Source: Psychrobacter sp. P11F6
GTDB taxonomy: Bacteria > Pseudomonadota > Gammaproteobacteria > Pseudomonadales > Moraxellaceae
DNA length: 64,000 nucleotides
Direction of reading: 5' to 3'
Assembly (NCBI RefSeq): GCF_001435295.1
Contig: NZ_CM003594.1
Coordinates: 434,001 to 498,000 of the forward strand
A model generated the notes under the pieces. The model saw nothing but the letters and a program-made list of their open reading frames with translations, was not told where the DNA came from and made no database searches. The translations under genes and the position numbers were made by a program. This document shows positions 17,236-26,054 of this stretch, piece after piece (within the stretch, counting starts at the first letter, position 1; each line of letters begins with the position of its first letter).

Positions 17236-17278
17236 TTTAAAAGTAACGTTTTAAACGTACTATCTTATGTTCAAGCAT

Positions 17279-17318
17279 AAAAAACACCGCTTAAGTCTGA
17301 GACCTAAGCGGCGTTTTT
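17279..17318 (-). terminator. Terminator of the monomeric isocitrate dehydrogenase gene
   Basis: Read on the minus strand, a 16-base stem with G-T wobbles (AACGCCGCTTAGGTCT against AGACTTAAGCGGTGTT) is followed by a run of T. The wobbles pair only on this strand, which fixes the orientation. Confidence 0.8.
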
Positions 17319-17399
17319 ATTTTACTTAACTGGGTTCAAAAGTCTTTATAAGTAAAGAAAATTAAGCCCAACTGTCTGCTGTATGAGCACATAACTCAA

Positions 17400-19619
17400 T
17401 TACAATGAGGCGATTGCTGCATTGAATAGCGTGCTTGGACGCATCGCTTGTTCAGCCAATGCTTCGTCTGCCAAGTAGTAACCTTTTAAGTCTACAGGCT
17501 TGCCTTGAGCTTCATTTAGCTCCTTGACGATAGCAGCTTCGTTGCTCTCAAGCTTTTCTGCCAGCGGTGCAAATTTTGCTTTAAGATCAGCATCTTTATC
17601 TTGTGCCGCAAGCTCCTGTGCCCAGTACATCGCCAGATAGAAATGACTACCACGGTTATCGATTTCACCTGTTTTACGTGATGGACCTTTGTTATTTAAC
17701 AACAGTTTTTCTGTCGCCGTGTCCAATGTATCCGCCAAGATTTGCGCTTTAGCATTGTTATCGTGACTGGCCAAATGCTCCAGAGAGACGGTCAAGGCTA
17801 AGAATTCACCCAATGAATCCCAACGTAAATGGTTCTCTTCTAGTAGCTGTTGAACGTGTTTAGGTGCAGAACCACCAGCGCCCGTTTCAAACAAACCGCC
17901 GCCTTTCATGAGTGGTACGACTGACAGCATTTTCGCACTGGTTCCTAATTCTAAAATTGGGAACAAGTCAGTCAAGTAATCACGTAAAATATTACCAGTC
18001 GCAGAGATGGTATCCAGACCACGGGCAACGCGCTCTAGCGTATAACGCATCGCACGAACCTGTGACATGATTTCAATATGCAGGCCTGTCGTATCATGAT
18101 CTTTTAAGTAAGTTTGAACTTTTTTGATCAGCTCGTTTTCGTGCGGACGGTAAGGGTCTAGCCAAAAGATAACAGGCGTATCTGATTCACGGGCACGGCG
18201 TACGGCAAGTTTTACCCAATCTTGGATAGGCTCATCTTTAACCTGACACATGCGCCAAATGTCACCGTTTTCAACCTGCTGCTCAAGCAATACCTCATCA
18301 GTATCTTCATCGACAATACGAGCCAATCCTGAACCACTCGCCTCAAAAGTCTTGTCATGCGAGCCATACTCTTCGGCTTTTTGCGCCATCAAACCAACGT
18401 TAGGAACAGTACCCATGGTGGTTGGATCAAAATTGCCATGCCATTTACAGAAGTTAATCATTTCTTGATAGATACGAGCAAAGGTAGACTCAGGCATGAC
18501 GGCTTTACAGTCATACATTTTGCCATCAGCGCCCCACATTTTACCGCCTGAGCGAATCATCGCTGGCATAGACGCATCAACAATTACATCACTTGGTGAA
18601 TGGAAGTTGGTGATACCTTTTGATGAATCAACCATCGCTAGGCGTGGACGATGCACTTGGCAAGCATGTAAATCGCGTTCGATTTCTTCACGCTTACTGG
18701 CAGGTAGCTCAGCGATTTTTTCGTACAAACTTGCCATGCCGTTATTGACGTTGATACCTAACTCGTCAAAGAAAGCGCCATGCTTATTAAAGGCATCTTT
18801 ATAGTAAGTTTTGACCGCATGACCAAACACGATAGGATGCGATACTTTCATCATCGTGGCTTTTACGTGCAGTGAAAACAAGATACCAGCTTCGCGGCAA
18901 TCTTCCATTTCACGCTCATAAAACTCAAGTAATGATTTTTTGCTCATAAACATTAAGTCGATGACTTCTTTGTCCAGCAAGGCAATGCCTGTTTTGAAGA
19001 CATGAATAGTGCCATCTTCAGCGACACGTTCCATACGTACAGTACGTGCTTTATCCAAAGTGATAGATTGCTCACCAGCATAGAAATCGCCACTGTGCAT
19101 ATGCGATACGTGGGTCTGTGACCATTGCTTCCATTCACCCATAGAGTGTGGATGCTTGCGTGCATAGTTTTTAACCGCTTTTGGTGCACGGCGATCTGAG
19201 TTGCCTTCACGTAATACTGGATTGACAGAACTGCCCAAGCTTTTGCCATAACGCTTACGGATCTCTTCTTCTTCTTCTGTCTTAGGATCATCTGGAAAGT
19301 CAGGAATAGCGTAGCCTTTGCTTTGCAGTTCTTTGATACAAGCTTTTAGCTGCTGAACAGAAGCACTGATATTAGGCAGTTTAATGATATTGGTGTCTGG
19401 ATCTTGAGTCAGACGACCCAGCTCAGCTAGATTATCAGGGACGCGCTGCTCTTCCGTTAAGTACTCTGGAAACTCAGCCAACACACGGGCAGCAACAGAG
19501 ATATCGCTGGTTTCAACTTCGATGCCTGCTGTTTGAGTAAAAGCTTTTACAATTGGCAAAAATGATAAGGTTGCTAGCGCTGGTGCTTCGTCAGTTTTTG
19601 TATAAATAATTTTAGACAT
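17400..19619 (-). CDS. icd2: NADP-dependent isocitrate dehydrogenase, monomeric type
   Basis: This 739-residue enzyme belongs to the monomeric isocitrate dehydrogenase family (about 740 residues, IDH-II of Colwellia, Azotobacter and Acinetobacter), unrelated in length to the dimeric enzyme beside it. Recognisable family segments are [20 protein letters not shown] at the N-terminus, the [19 protein letters not shown] substrate-binding region near 137-155, and [16 protein letters not shown] in the C-terminal half. It catalyses the same TCA step. In cold-adapted bacteria the two isozymes can differ in temperature optimum or in induction by acetate, but nothing in this sequence proves that here. 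The gene is convergent with icd. Confidence 0.95.
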   Translation of the reverse strand: MSKIIYTKTDEAPALATLSFLPIVKAFTQTAGIEVETSDISVAARVLAEFPEYLTEEQRVPDNLAELGRLTQDPDTNIIKLPNISASVQQLKACIKELQSKGYAIPDFPDDPKTEEEEEIRKRYGKSLGSSVNPVLREGNSDRRAPKAVKNYARKHPHSMGEWKQWSQTHVSHMHSGDFYAGEQSITLDKARTVRMERVAEDGTIHVFKTGIALLDKEVIDLMFMSKKSLLEFYEREMEDCREAGILFSLHVKATMMKVSHPIVFGHAVKTYYKDAFNKHGAFFDELGINVNNGMASLYEKIAELPASKREEIERDLHACQVHRPRLAMVDSSKGITNFHSPSDVIVDASMPAMIRSGGKMWGADGKMYDCKAVMPESTFARIYQEMINFCKWHGNFDPTTMGTVPNVGLMAQKAEEYGSHDKTFEASGSGLARIVDEDTDEVLLEQQVENGDIWRMCQVKDEPIQDWVKLAVRRARESDTPVIFWLDPYRPHENELIKKVQTYLKDHDTTGLHIEIMSQVRAMRYTLERVARGLDTISATGNILRDYLTDLFPILELGTSAKMLSVVPLMKGGGLFETGAGGSAPKHVQQLLEENHLRWDSLGEFLALTVSLEHLASHDNNAKAQILADTLDTATEKLLLNNKGPSRKTGEIDNRGSHFYLAMYWAQELAAQDKDADLKAKFAPLAEKLESNEAAIVKELNEAQGKPVDLKGYYLADEALAEQAMRPSTLFNAAIASL

Positions 19620-20353
19620 TAGTTGGGCATTCCTTTTAGTTGTAATTAATAATAAGGCTCAAATATAAGTTAATAATTCCATGCAGCTCTGATGTAATAA
19701 TGGATCATGCAACGATACTAAATAATGTGTCGCGAGTTTTTTGTAGCCAGTTCCTTGAAAACCATCGAGTCTGCTTAGAATTTTTCTTCGTTAAGCGGCA
19801 GTTTGACTGTCTTGTCTGAACGACCTGCTCATATGAATGACTTAAAAATAGAGTGCGGACGCTACATCATAGTTAACTGATTATAAATCTGATACGATGT
19901 CAATATCGCATAATGAACTAAGTGTAGTGTTTTCGGTTGTTTCTAATATGTCTTAATTACATTAAGCTGTTAAGAGCCTTATTCTACCAGTCATCGATAA
20001 AAATTTCATCCTTTCTATACAAACACTGCCTGCTAATATTCGTCATAAAACGATGAATAATACAATCATTATTCAAAAAACTGCCAGTCATATCATAGAT
20101 ATGAATCGTGACTAAGTGATTCTTACTCTTCTTGCAGATATGAGCTGACAAACCAAATTATCTATGTTTTTAGAGGTGACTGTATTGGGATAGCTTTTAT
20201 TATCGAGAGTGCATTGTTACCTATTTTATCCATAATATCTGACAATTATGAGAGCATAATTGTGACAGAGTTTGAGTAGAATTTTGCTAGGCTAGTCATA
20301 TACGAAACAAGGTATAAAAAACTACGCCCATATAAAAATAAATAGTGAGTATT
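19620..20353. other. 734-base divergent intergenic region
   Basis: This long AT-rich spacer lies between the monomeric isocitrate dehydrogenase gene and the divergent acyltransferase gene. No convincing open frame, RNA gene or repeat is visible. Its length leaves room for an extended regulatory region or an unrecognised small RNA. Confidence 0.4.
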
Positions 20354-21724
20354 ATGAGTTTACAATATGCATTACTCAATGACACCAGCTGGCAGAGTCA
20401 AACAGACTGGCAAACCCCCGATACCCCTTTTATGTCGTTTGCCTTTTGGCAAGCGTTAGCCGACACTGGCGCGATTGGTGAGCAGGCAGGCTGGTTGCCG
20501 ATATTTGTGTTGGTACATCGTGTCGCAGATAGTCAAAGCGACAGCTCGATAGACCACGCTGATCATAGTGAAAACCATAGCGAAAACCATTCTGCGATTA
20601 ATGAAGCTGCGCAAACAGTCGCGCATCCTGTGGCGGTGTTGCCAATATTCCTCAAAGGTCATCATCGTGGCGAGTTTGTGTTTGATCATTCATGGGCAGA
20701 AGCCTATGCGCGTTATGGTGTGGATTATTATCCAAGGCTGGTTACCAGCGTGCCCTATACACCGATTACGGGTCAGCGGCTTTGGTTGGCAAAAGGTGAG
20801 ACGTTAACCACCGATATCATAAAGACAGCTATCGCAGGCGTCGATGATATTGCTCAGCAAGTAGGTGCCTCAAGCTGGCACGGATTATTCATTACGCCTG
20901 AATTGGCTACAATTGCCACGGCATCTATGCCTACTGATATTGATGTAGCGCATTTGCTAGCCGCTCAAGATAATGGTTTAGAATCAACCGCAATTGACAT
21001 GCCCATACTGGAACGTCAAGGCTGCCAGTTCTTATGGCAAAATAAAGACTTGCTACAAGACTGCCAACCGTTTGCTGATTTTGAAGCATTCTTAGCGACG
21101 CTAAAAGCCAAAAAACGCAAAACCATCCGTGCTGAGCGTCGTAAGGTCGCCGAGCAAGGCATCATCTGCCAACGTAAATGCGGTGCCGCTATTACTGACG
21201 AGGACTGGAAAGCCTTTTATCATTGTTATGTGATGACGTATGCAGTACGTGGACAACAGCCTTATCTGACGATAGATTTTTTTATGGCACTGGCAGCGAC
21301 TATGTCTGAGCACTTAATGCTCGCACAAGCGTTAGATGCCTCTGGAGAAATTATCGCCAGTAGCTTATTTTTATACGATGATCGCCATAGCGAAAATGCC
21401 ACTCTTTATGGTCGCTATTGGGGAGCACTGGGTGAGTACGATAGCTTACACTTTGAGCTGTGTTATTATCAAGGTATTGAGTTTGCTGTCGAGCAAGGGC
21501 TTAAGTATTTTGATCCGGGTACGCAAGGGGAGCATAAGCTGGTTCGTGGTTTTATTCCAACGACGACACACTCTATCCACCGTATTTATGACCCACGTTT
21601 TGTGCCAGCTATCGCCAATTTTTGCGCCCAAGACCGTGAGCATATGGCGCAGTATCGTCAGCAAGCGTTTGAGGCATTGCCCTTTAATGCGGATAATATG
21701 CCAGCCTTTGATACCAATCAATAG
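20354..21724 (+). CDS. COG3146-family (DUF482) predicted N-acyltransferase, GNAT-like
   Basis: This cytosolic protein of about 456 residues belongs to the COG3146 family, which has a FemAB/GNAT-type fold. Typical blocks are the N-terminal PFMSFAFWQALADTGAIGEQ with GWLP, the FLKGHHRGEFVFDHSWAEAY region, VPYTPITGQR, and the C-terminal FDPGTQGEHKLVRGF. The biochemical substrate of the family is not established. The frame also offers a GTG at 20345, three codons upstream of the ATG at 20354; no strong ribosome-binding site decides between them. A His/Asp/Asn-rich insertion near residues 60-80 (DHSENHSENHS) may be a slippage product. The ubiC-like gene follows after 65 bases and may be co-transcribed. 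Confidence 0.85.
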   Translation: MSLQYALLNDTSWQSQTDWQTPDTPFMSFAFWQALADTGAIGEQAGWLPIFVLVHRVADSQSDSSIDHADHSENHSENHSAINEAAQTVAHPVAVLPIFLKGHHRGEFVFDHSWAEAYARYGVDYYPRLVTSVPYTPITGQRLWLAKGETLTTDIIKTAIAGVDDIAQQVGASSWHGLFITPELATIATASMPTDIDVAHLLAAQDNGLESTAIDMPILERQGCQFLWQNKDLLQDCQPFADFEAFLATLKAKKRKTIRAERRKVAEQGIICQRKCGAAITDEDWKAFYHCYVMTYAVRGQQPYLTIDFFMALAATMSEHLMLAQALDASGEIIASSLFLYDDRHSENATLYGRYWGALGEYDSLHFELCYYQGIEFAVEQGLKYFDPGTQGEHKLVRGFIPTTTHSIHRIYDPRFVPAIANFCAQDREHMAQYRQQAFEALPFNADNMPAFDTNQ

Positions 21725-21789
21725 GCTTTGCTTAATACCCCTAACGCTCGCTTTCTTTTTTATTATTATGTCACTATTAGCCGTTAACT

Positions 21790-22293
21790 ATGTCCAGTAC
21801 TCCTTTTATTTGTCTTACCCATTTTTCTCCTCCTAGTGAGCTACTCTCGTGGCTCAATGTCGCAGGCTCTCTCACGGCAGTGTTGGAAGTGAAAGCAGGG
21901 CAGCCCTTGCGCGTGGAGCGTAGCTTTGAGGGCTACCGATTGCTGTCATTGGCACAAAAAAAACAATTGAATGTCACAGGTGCCATGCTAAATCGTCCCA
22001 TGCTAGCATGGGTGCGTGAAGCGCAACTATATGGTAATGACGAGCATCCGTGGGTGGCCGCGCAAAGTATCTTTCCGTTACCCAGTCTCAAAGGTAACGC
22101 CCGCCGTCTACAGCAGCTCAAAGGCACACCCATCGGTTATGTGTTATTTAAACGCAGCCGGACTTTGCCCAATCAGCGTTTTATCCAGCAGACTGCTGAG
22201 GGTTGGCAACGGCAAACACGTTATGATTGGTATGGTCGCCAGTTGCTGATCAGCGAAACTTTTTTGCCAGCATTTTTCGCTACTGACAGTTGA
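21790..22293 (+). CDS. ubiC: Chorismate-pyruvate lyase, first step of ubiquinone synthesis
   Basis: This 167-residue protein matches UbiC, which splits chorismate into 4-hydroxybenzoate and pyruvate. Matching family features are the RPMLAWVREAQLYG block, the PWVAAQSIFPLPSL segment, GTPIGYVLFKRS, and the C-terminal W-x-RQTRYDWYGRQLLISETFLPAFF with the catalytic Glu. The usual partner ubiA is not adjacent. The ATG at 21790 has no strong ribosome-binding site, so translation may be coupled to the upstream acyltransferase gene. Confidence 0.85.
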   Translation: MSSTPFICLTHFSPPSELLSWLNVAGSLTAVLEVKAGQPLRVERSFEGYRLLSLAQKKQLNVTGAMLNRPMLAWVREAQLYGNDEHPWVAAQSIFPLPSLKGNARRLQQLKGTPIGYVLFKRSRTLPNQRFIQQTAEGWQRQTRYDWYGRQLLISETFLPAFFATDS

Positions 22294-22751
22294 ATATCCG
22301 TTAAGTAGCCAGTCAGTAGATAAATATCGCTACTAATCTGCTGACCAACAACAGGTTAAGAGCATTATGATAGCGGTAAACCATTTATTTTATTGGCTAT
22401 TTATCTGAGTTATATCACCATTTAATTCACTCAGCTTACAGTGAGGTTTTTTTGCGCTCACCGCACAAATTTTCATGTTACACTTAATGTTTAGCGATGA
22501 TTTTGATGCCAACGCGTATCGAGTTTATTGCCGAATTGGACAAGTTAATGACAGGCCTATTGCCTCTGCTTACTCCTACTTACCTTTGCTAATAGACTCA
22601 ATTCACAATAATGGTCATACCATAAAACTGAGCTTAAAAGTACCGCTGGTACTTTGAGCGACGTTGACACAGTAATTGTTTTATTGTGGGCAGCCTATAA
22701 GCTTCTTTTCAATGACATTTTTCAATGACAGTCACTACCTAGGACATCACT
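22294..22751. other. 458-base intergenic region upstream of glyA
   Basis: A weak hairpin with ten-base arms GTCAGTAGAT / ATCTGCTGAC lies soon after the ubiC-like stop. A 60-residue open frame (22475-22657) has no ribosome-binding site and I do not accept it. No glycine-riboswitch core is recognisable ahead of glyA. Confidence 0.45.
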
Positions 22752-24008
22752 ATGTTTAAAGATATTTCTATCAAAGATTTTGATCCAGTACTTGCTGAAG
22801 CGATGGCTGCAGAAAGCGTTCGTCAAGAAAACCATATCGAATTGATTGCGTCTGAAAACTACTGCTCGCAAGCAGTGATGGAAGCGCAAGGCACAGATCT
22901 AACCAACAAATACGCTGAAGGCTATCCTGGCAAGCGTTATTATGGTGGTTGTGAGCATGTAGACGTTGTAGAGCAATTGGCGATTGATCGTGCAAAAGAG
23001 TTGTTCGGTGCTGAGTACGTCAACGTCCAGCCACATTCTGGTAGCCAAGCAAACTCTGCCGTATTTTTAGCGTTACTTGAAGCAAATGACACCGTACTAG
23101 GCATGAGCTTAGACGCAGGTGGTCACTTGACTCACGGCGCACACATTAACTTTTCAGGTCTGAACTACAATGCCGTACAGTACGGCTTGGTCGAAGGCAC
23201 TGGTCTTATCGATTATGACCAAGTTGAAAGTTTGGCAAAAGAGCATAAGCCTAAAATGATTATTGCTGGTTTTTCAGCGTATTCACAGGTAGTCGATTGG
23301 GCACGTTTCCGTGAAATCGCTGATGAAGTTGGTGCTTATTTGCTAGTAGATATGGCGCACGTTGCTGGTCTAGTTGCTGGTGGTGTTTATCCAAACCCAG
23401 TACCGTTCGCTGATGTGGTTACAACGACTACGCACAAAACCCTACGTGGCCCACGTTCAGGCATGATTTTGGCGCGTGATGAAGTACTTGCTAAAAAGCT
23501 CAATTCTGCCGTATTCCCAGGTAACCAAGGTGGCCCGTTGATGCATGTCATCGCGGCAAAAGCGGTTTGCTTTAAAGAAGCGTTAGAAGATAACTTTTCT
23601 ACTTATCAGCAGCAAGTGGTTAAAAACGCTAAAGCGATGGCAAAAGTGGTTCAAGACCGCGGCTATGAAATCATCTCTGGCGGTACGGAAAACCATCTCA
23701 TGCTGATCAGCCTCGTTAAGCAAGAAATGACGGGTAAAGAAGCGGACAAATGGCTTGGCGATGCGCATATTACTGTGAATAAAAATGCTGTACCAAATGA
23801 TCCAAAATCGCCGTTCGTGACGTCTGGTATCCGTATCGGCACGCCAGCAATCACTACTCGTGGCTTCAACGAAGCGCAAGCGGGTGATTTGGCAGGTTGG
23901 ATTTGTGATGTACTAGATAGCCGCGGTGATGAAGCGGTCGCTACTGAAGTACGCGGTAAAGTAGAAGCTATCTGCAAAGAGTTACCAGTTTACGAAAAAA
24001 ATCAGTAA
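22752..24008 (+). CDS. glyA: Serine hydroxymethyltransferase
   Basis: This 418-residue pyridoxal-phosphate enzyme interconverts serine and glycine and charges tetrahydrofolate with one-carbon units. Length and motifs match bacterial GlyA: LIASENY near 31-37, [13 protein letters not shown] near 54-66, and the cofactor lysine Lys229 in [14 protein letters not shown]. The C-terminal [13 protein letters not shown] block is intact. A strong terminator follows at 24042, so it is likely a single-gene unit. Its codon use is regular and biased, as expected for a highly expressed housekeeping gene. Confidence 0.97.
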   Translation: MFKDISIKDFDPVLAEAMAAESVRQENHIELIASENYCSQAVMEAQGTDLTNKYAEGYPGKRYYGGCEHVDVVEQLAIDRAKELFGAEYVNVQPHSGSQANSAVFLALLEANDTVLGMSLDAGGHLTHGAHINFSGLNYNAVQYGLVEGTGLIDYDQVESLAKEHKPKMIIAGFSAYSQVVDWARFREIADEVGAYLLVDMAHVAGLVAGGVYPNPVPFADVVTTTTHKTLRGPRSGMILARDEVLAKKLNSAVFPGNQGGPLMHVIAAKAVCFKEALEDNFSTYQQQVVKNAKAMAKVVQDRGYEIISGGTENHLMLISLVKQEMTGKEADKWLGDAHITVNKNAVPNDPKSPFVTSGIRIGTPAITTRGFNEAQAGDLAGWICDVLDSRGDEAVATEVRGKVEAICKELPVYEKNQ

Positions 24009-24041
24009 GTCTTAACTGACTCTTTTTGAGAGCTGTATAAC

Positions 24042-24073
24042 AAAAACCGCTTAGCTTTTGCTAGGCGGTTTTT
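24042..24073 (+). terminator. Terminator of glyA
   Basis: ACCGCTTAGC / GCTAGGCGGT stem with a four-base T loop, flanked by A and T runs. The same stem sequence recurs near 25030 and 25615. Confidence 0.9.
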
Positions 24074-24098
24074 ATTTTTTTAATAAAAGGATAATTTG

Positions 24099-24839
24099 AT
24101 GATGCTACGAATTCATGCTCTTTACCATGTTGATTTTGAAGAGCTCAGCCATATCAAGCAGTGGGCAGATAATCGAGGCCATAGTATTACGGTCACACGT
24201 TTTTATAAAAATGAACCATTACCCGCGCAAGACAGTTTTGATTGGTTAGTCGTTATGGGTGGACCAATGAGCATTCATGATGAAAGTGACTTTCAGTGGT
24301 TAGCTGATGAAAAATCTTTCATTCAGCAAAGTATTAATGACGGAAAAACCGTGATTGGTGTTTGCTTGGGTGCACAACTGATTGCAGATAGCTTGGGGGC
24401 GAAAGTTGCGCCATCAGGCATAAAAGAGGTTGGCTGGCTGCCCATTCAATTGACCGAACAGGGGCTTGCGCATCCGCTGCTAGCAGATTTGCCAAAGAAT
24501 GAATTCACTGTATTTCATTGGCATGGCGATGGTTTTGAGTGTCCCAAAGGCGCGATGCCAATTGCAACGTCACATACTTGGGCCAATCAAGGTTTTGTTT
24601 ATCAAACATCAAAGCATAAAGAATTAGGTACGTGGGTGCTTGGTTGGCAATGTCATTTTGAAGTGACTAACAAGAGTATGGTAGATATGGTGTCACATGG
24701 ACAGACGTATATACAAGAAGCGATGATTGATCATCCTGACTCTGTGCAAGCGGCTGATGAGATCCTAGCACTAGGGGACACGTATATTGCAGATAACAAT
24801 GCATGGCTCTCGACCATGCTAGATAAACTAGCTAGATAA
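24099..24839 (+). CDS. Class I glutamine amidotransferase-like protein (GMP-synthase GATase fold)
   Basis: This cytosolic protein of about 246 residues has a class I glutamine amidotransferase domain. The nucleophile Cys89 lies in GVCLGAQLIA, and the His-x-Glu of the triad in GWQCHFEVT (His186, Glu188); the VVMGGPMSIHDE block near 51-62 is typical of the stand-alone subfamily. Such free GATases act on gamma-glutamyl compounds or pair with unknown synthases, so the substrate is not known. The start at 24099 is chosen because AAAGGA lies seven bases upstream; a TTG at 24096 and an ATG at 24102 are also in frame. Confidence 0.85.
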   Translation: MMLRIHALYHVDFEELSHIKQWADNRGHSITVTRFYKNEPLPAQDSFDWLVVMGGPMSIHDESDFQWLADEKSFIQQSINDGKTVIGVCLGAQLIADSLGAKVAPSGIKEVGWLPIQLTEQGLAHPLLADLPKNEFTVFHWHGDGFECPKGAMPIATSHTWANQGFVYQTSKHKELGTWVLGWQCHFEVTNKSMVDMVSHGQTYIQEAMIDHPDSVQAADEILALGDTYIADNNAWLSTMLDKLAR

Positions 24840-25023
24840 TTCAGTGAAACGCGATTAATAATCTGTAGCAGGTGAAAATTCAGTATAAAGAAAAGCGCTA
24901 AAATGACAGATGAGCAAACCAGTCAAGACTGTGGGTTTTACTTATCTTACTTACATAATAATACTCGCTATTGATTACTTAACCTGCGACCTATCTTTTA
25001 TACAATCTCATTGAACTGAAGAA

Positions 25024-25053
25024 AGAACCATTTAGCTTCTGCTAGGTGGTTCT
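25024..25053 (+). terminator. Hairpin resembling the glyA terminator
   Basis: AGAACCATTTAGC / GCTAGGTGGTTCT with a TTCT loop, including two G-T wobbles. It lies after the amidotransferase gene and just ahead of the small gene at 25083-25536, and is a degenerate copy of the stem seen at 24042 and 25608. Confidence 0.7.
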
Positions 25054-25082
25054 TATTTGTAATAACAGATAAGGGGAGTACG

Positions 25083-25118
25083 ATGCCTATTTCTACATCT
25101 ATGTCATTTTTTTTGTAG
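25083..25118 (+). other. Eleven-codon open frame with strong ribosome-binding site, probable severed 5' end of the next gene
   Basis: AAGGGGAG at 25071-25078 precedes an ATG at 25083. The frame reads MPISTSMSFFL and stops at a TAG (25116-25118) immediately after a run of eight T (25107-25114). Removing one T would join it in frame, without a stop, to the gene starting at 25144. I therefore read it as the displaced N-terminus of that gene; a leader peptide is the alternative. Confidence 0.6.
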
Positions 25119-25143
25119 TGTTCGTGAGGAAAATTTAGCAAGT

Positions 25144-25536
25144 ATGTTCAATGGTAGTATTACACTTGATGAGCTAAGAGAAAATCGCGATAACCAATAC
25201 TTGGATGTGAAACAAGCATCTTTTGAACACTATACGGAAGAATTGATTGAGCTGTTGGGAGAAGGACATTACGCCTTGTGCGATCTGTTATTTTTGGCAG
25301 ACAACACGCCTCTGCATGAGCAGCATGACGGGCTATTATATGATGTGGCCGTCGTGCCTAAGATTGTCAAAGCGTTTGCCGCGACAGACTTAAAAAAATT
25401 GGTACACGACATCGGTTACCACGAAGCAGAGAGCCAAGAAGGTTTGAATACGTTTCTTGAGAATTTAAATCATGTTCATAAGTTATTTGAGTTTGCAGAA
25501 GAGGACAAGCTCAATGTGGTTGGGTTTACGCTTTAA
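25144..25536 (+). CDS. Small acidic protein of unknown function, probably 5'-frameshifted
   Basis: The open frame encodes 130 residues, rich in Leu, Glu and Asp, soluble and predicted mainly helical. I do not recognise a family with confidence; the general layout (a DxKQASFEHYTEEL helix followed by LLYDVAVVPKIVKAF) faintly recalls YfbM/DUF1877 proteins. A GAGGAAA lies about eleven bases before the ATG at 25144, but the frame stays open upstream and would connect to the ATG at 25083, with its much better ribosome-binding site, if the T8 run at 25107-25114 were T7. The intended protein is therefore probably about 150 residues. The present product may be N-terminally truncated or the base may be an assembly error. 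Confidence 0.6.
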   Translation: MFNGSITLDELRENRDNQYLDVKQASFEHYTEELIELLGEGHYALCDLLFLADNTPLHEQHDGLLYDVAVVPKIVKAFAATDLKKLVHDIGYHEAESQEGLNTFLENLNHVHKLFEFAEEDKLNVVGFTL

Positions 25537-25607
25537 TATATATAAACTTGCTTTAAGTATTTGTTACTTGAAGTATTTTAAAACTTGAGCGTCTTAGTTT
25601 GATGTGA

Positions 25608-25645
25608 AAAACCGCTTAGCTGCTGAATGGCTAGGCGGTTTTTTT
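25608..25645. terminator. Terminator between convergent small genes
   Basis: AACCGCTTAGC / GCTAGGCGGTT stem with a nine-base loop, followed by seven T on the plus strand and preceded by A on the other. It is the third copy of this stem within 1.6 kb. Confidence 0.85.
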
Positions 25646-25664
25646 GTGTCGTAGAAAATAGTAG

Positions 25665-25913
25665 CTAATCCTTCTTCAACGCATGACTGTCTTCTAATAT
25701 GCCCATAAATCTCTCATATAGCCAAGGTTCAGCATCATCGATGGCTTGGTTATATATTTTATAGCCGATCAAGTCCACCATAAAATCGAATAAGAACTTG
25801 GCAGGCAAATTACCGATATCCAAATCAAACTCTTCGCTCATATAATCTCTCAAATTATCTAACAGCGCTTCTTCCTCTTCCTTCGATAACTTGATAAGTT
25901 TGTCTTTACTCAT
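25665..25913 (-). CDS. DUF2164-family protein
   Basis: This 82-residue soluble, acidic, helical protein matches the DUF2164 family: IKLSKEEEEALLDNLRDYMSEEFDLDIGNLPAKFLFDF, then GYKIYNQAIDDAEPWL. The function of the family is unknown. A run of Glu codons gives the EEEE stretch near residue 12. It is convergent with the small gene at 25144. Confidence 0.8.
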   Translation of the reverse strand: MSKDKLIKLSKEEEEALLDNLRDYMSEEFDLDIGNLPAKFLFDFMVDLIGYKIYNQAIDDAEPWLYERFMGILEDSHALKKD

Positions 25914-25984
25914 ATTATTCTCTCAATACTAGGTAATGATCTAGCTTAGTTCAATCATACCTTTATAGGAAGGTTGAATAACCA

Positions 25985-26021
25985 ATAAAAAAGCTGGGTT
26001 ACGATAGCGTAGCCCAGCCTT
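25985..26021 (-). terminator. Terminator of gltS
   Basis: Read on the minus strand, GCTGGGCTACG / CGTAACCCAGC with a four-base loop is followed by a T run, about 35 bases past the gltS stop. Confidence 0.85.
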
Positions 26022-26054
26022 ATTCAGGTTAATTCGACTTTATTGCTTATCAAA

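Noticed and set aside
22475..22657. 60-residue frame upstream of glyA
   Set aside because: No ribosome-binding site and no family resemblance.
22294..22751. Possible glycine riboswitch before glyA
   Set aside because: No conserved glycine-aptamer core could be recognised.
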